Assembly (NCBI GenBank): GCA_019421865.1
Contig: JAHZEL010000003.1
Location: forward strand, 124,001 to 188,000
Source of the DNA: Desulfovibrionaceae bacterium
GTDB lineage: Bacteria; Desulfobacterota; Desulfovibrionia; Desulfovibrionales; Desulfovibrionaceae
Direction of reading: 5' to 3'
Length of the DNA: 64,000 bases
In this document: positions 57,483-64,000 of the stretch, one piece after another
Numbering within the stretch: position 1 is the first letter of the stretch
How the letters are laid out: each line of letters begins with the position of its first letter
Made by a program: the position numbers and the translations under genes
The notes under the pieces: generated by a model
Told to the model about the DNA's origin: nothing
What the model saw: only the letters and a program-made list of their open reading frames with translations
Databases searched by the model: none

Positions 57483-58883
57483 TCAGATCTTGATGATGCC
57501 GAGCGTGGCGCCCACGGAGGAGAGCAGCACGACGAGCAGCAGCACCGGAGCCAGCCAGGAGATGCAGATGCGGAAGATCTTTTCTCCGTGGAAGGCAGAG
57601 GACAGCTTGATTTCGGAAATGAGGTTGTCGATGCCCACGATGCGGCCGATGAGCAGGCAGGTGAGCATGGCGGCCAGCGGGCAGAGCACGAGGCTGGCGA
57701 GGAAGTCCATCATGTCGAGGATGCTGAGACCGGCGATGGAGATGAAGTCCCACACGCCGAAGCCGAGGGAGCAGGGCACGCCGAGGGCAATGGCTTCAAA
57801 GGTCATGAAGATGGCGCTCTTCCTGCGGGACCAGTGCAGCTCGTCGGTAAGGGTGGAAACGCAGGTTTCCATGATGGAGATGCTGGAGGTGAGTGCGGCG
57901 AAGAAGACCATGAGGAAGAACACTGCGCCGATGACGCCGCCGAAGCCCATGCTCTCGAAGATCTTGGGAATGGTGATGAACATGAGCGAAGGACCGGCGT
58001 TCAGCGCTTCAGTGGTGCCGCCGGAGAAGGCGAACACGGCCGGGATGATCATGAAGCCGGCGAGCGTGGCGACCAGAGTATCCATGAGGCCGATGCTGTA
58101 GGTGGCCTGTTCGACGTTGACTTCCTTCTTCATGTAGGAGCCGTAGGTGATGAGAATGCCCATGCCGATGGACAGGGAGAAGAAGAGCTGACCGCAGGCG
58201 GCGACCACCGTCATGATGGAGAACTTGGAGAAGTCCGGCACGAGGTAGTAGTAGATGCCCGCGCCGGCGCCGGGACGGGTCATGGAGTAAATGGCCACGA
58301 TGAGCGCCAGAATGAGCAGCAGAGGCATCATGACGCGGGAAGCGCGTTCCACGCCGCCTTCCACACCCTTGAGAATGATGCCGAGGGTGCAGCCGAGGAA
58401 GAGCAGATGCCAGAAAACCGGTTCCCAGGTGGATGAGATGAACCCGCCGAAGTAGCCGTCTGCGGCCACGGCGCCCACCTGTCCGGTGACGTATTCGAAC
58501 AGATATTTGATGATCCAGCCGCCGATGAGGCAGTAGTAGGGCAGAATGAGCATGGGAACGACGGCGTTGATCCATCCGCCGAAAACGAGGAAGGGATTAC
58601 GCTTCATCTGTCCGAAGGCTCTGTAGGCGCCCACGGGGCTGAGTCTGGTCTTTCTGCCGAGACTGGTTTCGGCCACGATGAGGGCATAGCCGAAGGTCAG
58701 CATGAGAATGATGTACACCAGCAGGAAGATGCCTCCTCCGTACTTGGCGGCGAGATAGGGAAAACGCCAGATGTTGCCAAGACCTACGGCGGAGCCCGCT
58801 ACGGCGAGAATGAAACCTATGTGCCCGGAAAAGAGTCCTCGGGACGCGCCTTTGCCTGGATCGGACGATGCCTGCTGAGACAT
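57483..58883 (-). CDS. Neurotransmitter:sodium symporter family (NSS) transporter
   Basis: A 466-residue inner-membrane Na+-coupled amino acid carrier of the LeuT fold. The unwound helix 1 with the sodium and substrate site reads GFILAVAGSAVGLGNIWRFPYLAAKYGGGIFLLVYI (about 22-57), followed by GYALIVAETSLGRK. About 12 helices are expected. Bacterial members carry leucine, tryptophan, tyrosine, alanine and similar solutes. Which one applies here cannot be told. A CAGGAG box precedes the ATG. Confidence 0.93.
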   Translation of the reverse strand: MSQQASSDPGKGASRGLFSGHIGFILAVAGSAVGLGNIWRFPYLAAKYGGGIFLLVYIILMLTFGYALIVAETSLGRKTRLSPVGAYRAFGQMKRNPFLVFGGWINAVVPMLILPYYCLIGGWIIKYLFEYVTGQVGAVAADGYFGGFISSTWEPVFWHLLFLGCTLGIILKGVEGGVERASRVMMPLLLILALIVAIYSMTRPGAGAGIYYYLVPDFSKFSIMTVVAACGQLFFSLSIGMGILITYGSYMKKEVNVEQATYSIGLMDTLVATLAGFMIIPAVFAFSGGTTEALNAGPSLMFITIPKIFESMGFGGVIGAVFFLMVFFAALTSSISIMETCVSTLTDELHWSRRKSAIFMTFEAIALGVPCSLGFGVWDFISIAGLSILDMMDFLASLVLCPLAAMLTCLLIGRIVGIDNLISEIKLSSAFHGEKIFRICISWLAPVLLLVVLLSSVGATLGIIKI

Positions 58884-58915
58884 ACAAGACTCCTGAAAGA
58901 AAAAGTGTTCGCAAC

Positions 58916-58944
58916 AGGATACAGGAAGGAAGAAAAAATGACAA
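58916..58944 (-). promoter_or_regulatory. Promoter of the NSS transporter gene
   Basis: On the minus strand TTGTCA (58944-58939), 17-nt spacer, TATCCT (58921-58916); the ATG lies about 33 nt downstream. Confidence 0.6.
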
Positions 58945-59146
58945 GCCGGAAAAGGCTTTTTCTTTCATTTCGGGGGGAGAGCGGTCGGTAGCGGCGTTTT
59001 TCCGCAGAAAAGCGCCGCAGTGAGAACGCCGGGACACCGCAATCATATCTTCATGGAATGTTCATGGTGGCGAGATATTTTTTCCGCAGCTGCGTGCTAG
59101 GATTCCCGTGATTTTTCGAGCGGGACGGCCCGCACAAGGAGACGGC

Positions 59147-60112
59147 ATGAACATTCGCCTGAAAGGGATAAGAAAAAGTTTCGGCAGCGTTCCGGTTCTG
59201 CGGGACATTGATCTGGAGCTGGGGTCCGGGCGTTTCACCACGCTGCTCGGCCCTTCCGGCTGCGGCAAGACCACGCTGCTTCGGATTGTGGCGGGGCTGG
59301 AGAGGCCGGACGGCGGAGAAGTGTTCTTCGACGATGAATGCGTTTTTTCCGATCGTCGCGGCGTGAGCGTTCCGCCGGAGAAAAGAGGCCTCGGCTTCGT
59401 GTTTCAGGATTTTGCTCTCTGGCCGCATCTGACGGTCTTTGAGAACGTGGCGTTCGGACTGCGTTCCTCGGGACATACGGAGGCGCTGGCCGAAAAGGTG
59501 ATGACCGCGCTTCATGCCGTCCGTCTGGACGGCTTCGACCGGCGCTGGCCTCATGAGCTTTCCGGCGGGCAGCAGCAGCGCGTGGCGCTCGCCCGGGCGC
59601 TGGCGGTTTCTCCCCGCTGCATTCTTTTTGACGAACCCTTCAGTGCTCTGGACGCCGGTCTGCGGGAAGAGATGCGCATGGAACTGCGTGAACTTGTTTC
59701 CACGCGCGGCATCACGTCGGTGTTTGTGACCCACGATCAGGAAGAAGCCATGAGCCTTTCCGACGACATGGTCATCATGTCCGGCGGCCGGGTGCTTCAG
59801 AAGGACAGCCCCGAGCAGGTGTACCGGCATCCGGCCAGTCCCGTGGTGGCGGGCTTCGTGGGGCAGGCCAACTGGATGGGAAAAACGCGCATGGTTCGCC
59901 CGGAGCATCTTTTTCTTGATCCGGGAAGAGGGCGTACTTCGGTTCCCGTGCGGGTGATGTCGTCCCGTTTTCTCGGCAAGGACTACGCCGTGACCGTCAG
60001 CGGCGATGCCGGAAGCTGGGTGCTGTATGCCCCCTCGCGGCACGATCCGGACGAGAGGCTGAATGTTTTCGTGGATACGGATCAGATCATTCAATTCAAG
60101 GAGTCAGTGTGA
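59147..60112 (+). CDS. ABC transporter ATP-binding protein, Fbp/Pot type
   Basis: A 321-residue ATPase of an importer. The start at 59147 follows AAGGAGAC; an earlier frame start at 59108 lacks a box. Motifs are Walker A GPSGCGKTT (about 38-46), Q-loop FQDFALWPHL, signature LSGGQQQRVALARAL, Walker B CILFDEPFSALD and the switch His in VFVTHDQEEAM. A C-terminal TOBE-like extension (about 240-321) is shorter than in PotA. The stop overlaps the next ATG by one base. Together with the two following genes it forms a complete FbpABC/AfuABC-like system. Confidence 0.95.
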   Translation: MNIRLKGIRKSFGSVPVLRDIDLELGSGRFTTLLGPSGCGKTTLLRIVAGLERPDGGEVFFDDECVFSDRRGVSVPPEKRGLGFVFQDFALWPHLTVFENVAFGLRSSGHTEALAEKVMTALHAVRLDGFDRRWPHELSGGQQQRVALARALAVSPRCILFDEPFSALDAGLREEMRMELRELVSTRGITSVFVTHDQEEAMSLSDDMVIMSGGRVLQKDSPEQVYRHPASPVVAGFVGQANWMGKTRMVRPEHLFLDPGRGRTSVPVRVMSSRFLGKDYAVTVSGDAGSWVLYAPSRHDPDERLNVFVDTDQIIQFKESV

Positions 60113-61098
60113 TGATGAAGGGTATTGTTTCCCTGCTTGCGGCGGCAACGATTCTTGTTCCCGGCCTGGTTCAGGCGGCAGAACTTTCCGGCAAGGTGGT
60201 GGTGTACTGCCCCTCGCCCGCAAAAATGGCCGACAAGCTGGCGGAAGGCTTTACGAAGAAGACCGGCGTGAAGGTGGAGATGTTCCAGGGAACGACGGGC
60301 GAGATCATGGCCAGACTGGAGGCCGAGCGGGCCAATCCCGTGGCGGACGTGGTCATCATGGCTTCGTGGCCGGACGGGCTTGCCATGAAGGAGAAGGGGC
60401 TTCTTGCCAGCTATGCGCCTGCGCTTTCCGACCGCATGGTCAAGGGCTGGAAGGATGATGACAACATGCTTTTCGGCACCAGCGCTTCGGCCGTGGGCGT
60501 TTTGTACAACACCCGCCTCGTGCCCGAACTTTCTGCGGACTGGAGCGAACTGGCCCGTCCGGAATTCAAGGACATGCTGGCGCTGCCCGATCCTGTGAAG
60601 TCCGGCTCCTGCAAGGATTTTCTTTCCGGCTTCATGTATGCCTTCGGTGAAGAAAAGGGCTGGAAGGTCTGGGAAGATCTTGCCGCGCAGGGCATGACCA
60701 TTCCCGGAGCCAACAAGGCCGCGCTGGAGGCGGTGATTACGGGCGAGAAGGCCGTGCTCATCGCGGGCGTGGACTACAACGCCTTTTCCTCTGCCGCCAA
60801 GGGCGAACCTCTGGCCATTTATTACCCCAAGTCCGGCACGGTGGTGAACCCGCGCCCTGCCATGATTCTGAAGAGCAGCCGCAACATGGAGAACGCCAAG
60901 GCCTACATGGACTATCTTCTGAGCGACGAAGCGCAGAAAATGGTGTGCGACGCCTACCTCCTGCCTGGGCGTGCGGACGTGAAGAACACCAACCGCACCG
61001 CGCTTTCCGACATCCGTCAGCTTGAGGTGAACTGGGACTGGATGATGGAACACTCCACCGACATCGCAACCAGAATGGTCAAGATGCTCAGGAAGTAA
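60112..61098 (+). CDS. ABC transporter substrate-binding protein, iron(III)-type
   Basis: A 328-residue periplasmic protein. The start at 60112 has an AAGGAG box 8 nt upstream. Residues 1-21 form a signal peptide (GIVSLLAAATILVPGLVQAA). The mature part opens with GKVVVYCPSPAKMADKLAEGFTKKTGVKVEMFQGTTGEIMARL, the usual start of the FbpA/SBP_bac_6 group, and ADVVIMASWPDGLAMKEKGLL. Members bind ferric iron, 2-aminoethylphosphonate, thiamine or similar ligands. The paired tyrosines of classical FbpA are not evident, so iron is not assured. It is translationally coupled to the ATPase gene and followed by the permease gene. Confidence 0.9.
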   Translation: MMKGIVSLLAAATILVPGLVQAAELSGKVVVYCPSPAKMADKLAEGFTKKTGVKVEMFQGTTGEIMARLEAERANPVADVVIMASWPDGLAMKEKGLLASYAPALSDRMVKGWKDDDNMLFGTSASAVGVLYNTRLVPELSADWSELARPEFKDMLALPDPVKSGSCKDFLSGFMYAFGEEKGWKVWEDLAAQGMTIPGANKAALEAVITGEKAVLIAGVDYNAFSSAAKGEPLAIYYPKSGTVVNPRPAMILKSSRNMENAKAYMDYLLSDEAQKMVCDAYLLPGRADVKNTNRTALSDIRQLEVNWDWMMEHSTDIATRMVKMLRK

Positions 61099-61104
61099 TC
61101 CTTC

Positions 61105-62754
61105 ATGAGGAAAACGTCGTTTTTTCTTCTTTCCCTGCCGCTTTTTCTGCTTCTCGCGGTTCTTGTGCTCTGCCCGCTGATCATGGTGCTGGCGGAGACC
61201 GCGGGAAGCGGAGACGGCTCAGCTCTTTCACGTATCTGGCAGACGCTGGCGCAGCCGGAGAATCTGCGCACCATAGGCAATTCCCTGCAGCTCGGCACGG
61301 CGGTCGTGGCGGTGGCCACCGTCATTGCGGCGCCGCTGGCCTGGCTTCTGGCCCGTACGGAAATGTCCCGCTGCCGCTGGCTGGAGCTTGCGTTCATGAT
61401 TCCCTTCATGACGCCGCCCTACATCAGTTCCATGGGCTGGATCCTGTTCATGCAGCGCAACGGGCTCTGCCAGCAGATGTTTCCCTGGCTCGGACGCTGG
61501 AGCGAGGGTTTCTTTTCCTTCTGGGGACTGGCGCTCGTCATGGGGCTGCATGTCTTTCCCTTCATGCTGCTCATGCTCCGCAACGCCATGCTCTGCATAG
61601 GGCAGGGCCTGGAGGATGCCGGGGCCGTGTTCGGCGCGGGCTTTGCCGGGCGTATCCGTCGCATTTTTGTGCCGCTGCTTCTGGGCAACTATGCCGTAGG
61701 CGCATTGCTTGTCTTTGTAAAGACGCTTTCGGAATACGGTACGCCCGCCACGCTCGGACAGCGCATCGGCTTTTTCGTGTTCACCACCGACATCCACCGC
61801 TACAGTACCACGGCGCCTGTCGATTTCGGGCGTGCCGCCACGCTTTCCACGGCGCTTACCCTGATATGTCTTGTCATGTGGCTTGCCCAGAGCGCCATTT
61901 CCCGCCGTCACTCCTACCGTCTTGTGGGAGGGAAGGGCGTGAAGATGAGCTCGGCGCCGCTGCGACCCGCCGTCCGAACCTGCGCATGGTGCGGTGTATG
62001 GCTGGTGCTGCTTCTTTCCATCGGCGTTCCGTTCTTTTCCGTCATCAGCACGTCCCTCATTAAACTGCGCGGCTATGGCCTTGCGCTGGACAACCTTACC
62101 TTCGCCCACTATGCGGAGCTGTTCACCGACAATCCCAAGGCGGTTCAGGCCATACTGGTCAGTGCCGGAACGGCCTTTGCCGCGGCCACGATATCGGCCG
62201 TGCTCGGCACTGTTGTCGCCTTTGTGGTGAACAGGAGCAGAAACGGCATGGGACGCGTGCTTGAAGGCGTGAGCCTGCTGCCGGAAATGCTGCCCGGCAT
62301 CGTCATGGTCATAGGTCTCATGCTGTTCTGGAACCTCGTTTACGATGTCGTTCCTCTCTACAACAGTCCCGGCATGCTGGTTGTGGCCTTCGTCGCCCTG
62401 TTTCTGCCGTTCACCGTGCAGTATGTGGGCTCCTCCCTTGCGGGCGTGAGCGAAAGTCTTGTGGCTGCGGCCCGGGTTTTCGGAGCTTCGCCCTGGCAGA
62501 TCTTCCGCCGCGTTCTGGTTCCGCTGGTGTTCCGGGGCATTGCCGCAGGCTGGGCCATGACCTTCATCATCTCCTTCCGCGAGCTGGTGGCGCCTTCCAT
62601 GATGGCTCCGCCCGGAGTCCTTTCCATATCCACGTTCATCGTGCGGGAGTTTGAGCAGGGAAGCGTATCCACGGGCATGGCGATGGCCGTCATCTGCGTG
62701 CTGCTTACCACGGGAGCCCTGGCTCTTATGAACGTGTTCGGGAGAAAGCGGTGA
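61105..62754 (+). CDS. ABC transporter permease, fused two-domain Fbp type
   Basis: A 549-residue inner-membrane protein with about 12 helices in two similar halves, each a BPD_transp_1 permease unit. The EAA coupling loops appear as EDAGAVFGAGFAGRIRRIFVPLL (about 171-193) and VAAARVFGASPWQIFRRVLVPLV (about 453-475). A single fused permease is the standard form in FbpB/AfuB systems. It begins six bases after the binding-protein stop, so all three genes are one operon. No terminator is seen before the next gene at 62952. Confidence 0.95.
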   Translation: MRKTSFFLLSLPLFLLLAVLVLCPLIMVLAETAGSGDGSALSRIWQTLAQPENLRTIGNSLQLGTAVVAVATVIAAPLAWLLARTEMSRCRWLELAFMIPFMTPPYISSMGWILFMQRNGLCQQMFPWLGRWSEGFFSFWGLALVMGLHVFPFMLLMLRNAMLCIGQGLEDAGAVFGAGFAGRIRRIFVPLLLGNYAVGALLVFVKTLSEYGTPATLGQRIGFFVFTTDIHRYSTTAPVDFGRAATLSTALTLICLVMWLAQSAISRRHSYRLVGGKGVKMSSAPLRPAVRTCAWCGVWLVLLLSIGVPFFSVISTSLIKLRGYGLALDNLTFAHYAELFTDNPKAVQAILVSAGTAFAAATISAVLGTVVAFVVNRSRNGMGRVLEGVSLLPEMLPGIVMVIGLMLFWNLVYDVVPLYNSPGMLVVAFVALFLPFTVQYVGSSLAGVSESLVAAARVFGASPWQIFRRVLVPLVFRGIAAGWAMTFIISFRELVAPSMMAPPGVLSISTFIVREFEQGSVSTGMAMAVICVLLTTGALALMNVFGRKR

Positions 62755-62951
62755 GAGCGCTTCAGAGCAAAGGCGAAGAGAAGGGCCCGGGCATGATAAT
62801 GTTTTCGTTGCAACGGCTGTATCATCGTTTTTTCCCGTTCCCCCTGTTAATATAGGTCTGAAAGCATGGAGACCGGCGTCAGGGGGCATCCGGTTTTCCG
62901 ACAGACCGCATGAGCGCAAGGTGCCCCCGACACGTCATCCCGGAGGTACAC

Positions 62952-63302
62952 ATGGTCGCTGCCGTACAGGAAAGGCTGAATGCGGAGATGGAAGAAGAGC
63001 AGGAAAGGCTGCGCAGTCTGAAGGAGCTTTTTCAGGGGGCGTCCATGCCCGACATGCTCGACGATGCCATGCATATGGAATCCGTGCGGTTCGCCGGAGC
63101 GCTTGCGGATCGCAGTGCCAGAAGACTGAGCGTGCTGCGCAGGCTGTCCTCCGAGGGGACAGGTTTTGAGCGTTACTGCGAGGACTGCGGAGAACCCATT
63201 CCGCTTTCCCGCCTTCTGGCTGCGCCGGAATCCGTATGCTGCCGGAACTGTCAGGCAATACGCGACGGGGAGAGCCTTCCTGCAGGAGAATTGGAAGTCT
63301 GA
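62952..63302 (+). CDS. DksA/TraR-like zinc finger protein
   Basis: A 116-residue protein with an N-terminal helical coiled coil (about 5-70, EMEEEQERLRSLKELFQ) and a C4 zinc finger: C76-x2-C79 in RYCEDCGEPIP and C97-x2-C100 in VCCRNCQ. This is the C-terminal layout of DksA/TraR proteins that enter the RNA polymerase secondary channel. The coiled coil is short and the acidic tip (DxxDxA in DksA) reads MPDMLDDAM, so function as a true DksA is uncertain. The start at 62952 has a GGAGG box. Confidence 0.85.
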   Translation: MVAAVQERLNAEMEEEQERLRSLKELFQGASMPDMLDDAMHMESVRFAGALADRSARRLSVLRRLSSEGTGFERYCEDCGEPIPLSRLLAAPESVCCRNCQAIRDGESLPAGELEV

Positions 63303-63396
63303 GCTTCATTCGTCGCCGTTCTGTAATACTAATGTCACATGGCTCTGATACTGTGCTCCGAAATTCAAAAAGACAGCTGATAACCGGAGTATGAGT

Positions 63397-64000
63397 ATGT
63401 CCTTTTTTACAGCCATGCAGCTTCTCGGCGGCGTGGGCATTTTTTTGTTCGCCATTAAGCTCATCAGCGAATCCCTGCAGATGGTAGCCGGCGAACGCCT
63501 GCGCAATATTATCGGAATGTTTACGAAAACGCCCGTCCTGGGCGTTTTTTTGGGTACAGCGGTCACCATGGTCATCCAGAGCAGCAGTGCCACTACCGTT
63601 ATGACCGTGAGCTTCGTGGATGCCGGACTCATGACTCTGACGCAGGCCATCGGCGTCATCATGGGTGCCAACATCGGTACCACGGTGACCGGTCAGATTC
63701 TGGCCTTCCGTGTCAAGGATCTGGCGTATCTCTTCGTCATCATCGGTGTGCTGCTCATTTTTGTGTGCTCCTCAAAGAAGCTCAAGCACGTCGGTGAGGG
63801 CCTGCTCGGCTTCGGTCTGCTCTTCATCGGCATGCAGACCATGGAAACGTCCATGTCCTTCCTGCGCGACAGACAGGACATTTTCCTGGCCTTCAGCAAC
63901 AATCCGCTTCTCGGCCTTGCCGCAGGCACGCTCCTTACCCTTCTCGTGCAGTCCAGCTCCGCCACCGTGGGTCTGACCATAGCTCTGGGCACGCAGGGAC
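63397..64000 (+). CDS. Na/Pi cotransporter family protein, N-terminal part
   Basis: The first 201 residues of a membrane protein that runs off the window. The start at 63397 is 8 nt after GGAG; the ATG at 63391 is too close. Both halves of the inverted repeat show the family motif QSSSATT (VTMVIQSSSATTVMTVSF, about 49-66) and QSSSATV (LLTLLVQSSSATVGLTIAL, about 180-198). Such proteins (NptA/YjbB) move phosphate with sodium and often carry a C-terminal PhoU domain, which would lie beyond the window. The helices begin LLGGVGIFLFAIKLI. Confidence 0.93.
   Translation, partial: MSFFTAMQLLGGVGIFLFAIKLISESLQMVAGERLRNIIGMFTKTPVLGVFLGTAVTMVIQSSSATTVMTVSFVDAGLMTLTQAIGVIMGANIGTTVTGQILAFRVKDLAYLFVIIGVLLIFVCSSKKLKHVGEGLLGFGLLFIGMQTMETSMSFLRDRQDIFLAFSNNPLLGLAAGTLLTLLVQSSSATVGLTIALGTQG

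Noticed and set aside
61228..62919. 563-codon minus-strand frame opposite the permease gene
   Set aside because: Highly charged shadow sequence; the permease has clear membrane helices and coupling loops.

Overview
The window looks like chromosomal backbone of a host-associated Desulfovibrionaceae bacterium (Bilophila/Mailhella/Desulfovibrio type). This rests on the Desulfovibrio-style homotrimeric porin, the compact archaeal-type LeuC/LeuD pair, a stand-alone molbindin, a diderm cell plan (porin, autotransporter, lipid A phosphoethanolamine transferase) and moderately GC-rich coding DNA. The genus is an inference from gene content; no rRNA gene is present.

Bases 1-3.7 kb hold the end of a Cache sensor gene, an iron-sulfur L-serine dehydratase, a periplasmic thiol-disulfide protein and RibF. 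A tRNA-Ser(CGA) at 4.0 kb opens an AT-richer stretch (4.1-8.5 kb) with a PAS-GGDEF protein and an EptA-like transferase. From 8.5 to 18.5 kb there are threonine synthase, an OsmC protein and RidA, a molbindin, a porin gene broken by a perfect 32-bp tandem duplication, a small heat-shock protein and an 879-residue autotransporter.

From 18.7 to 33.9 kb lies the translation/transcription core: tRNA-Thr, tRNA-Tyr, tRNA-Gly, tuf, rpmG, tRNA-Trp, secE, nusG, rplK, rplA, rplJ, rplL, rpoB and rpoC. A 1.1-kb gene-free spacer splits rplL from rpoB. Next come a divergent marR/MFS pair with a palindromic operator candidate, a family 8 glycosyltransferase, leuCDB, and a cysteine desulfidase-symporter operon. 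A second translation cluster (tRNA-Val, thrS, infC, rpmI, rplT, pheS, pheT) runs from 43.7 to 51.0 kb.

The right end carries an M16 peptidase, a CGGC protein, a CorC-type CBS protein, a nitrilase-family amidase, an NSS sodium symporter, a complete Fbp-type ABC importer, a DksA/TraR-like zinc finger protein and the start of a Na/Pi cotransporter. I saw no CRISPR array, insertion sequence, prophage or clearly new multi-gene system. The strongest anomaly is the porin duplication, which may be an ON/OFF switch, a recent mutation or an assembly error. Lesser leads are the rplL-rpoB spacer, the infC start codon, the marR operator and two possible small transcripts.
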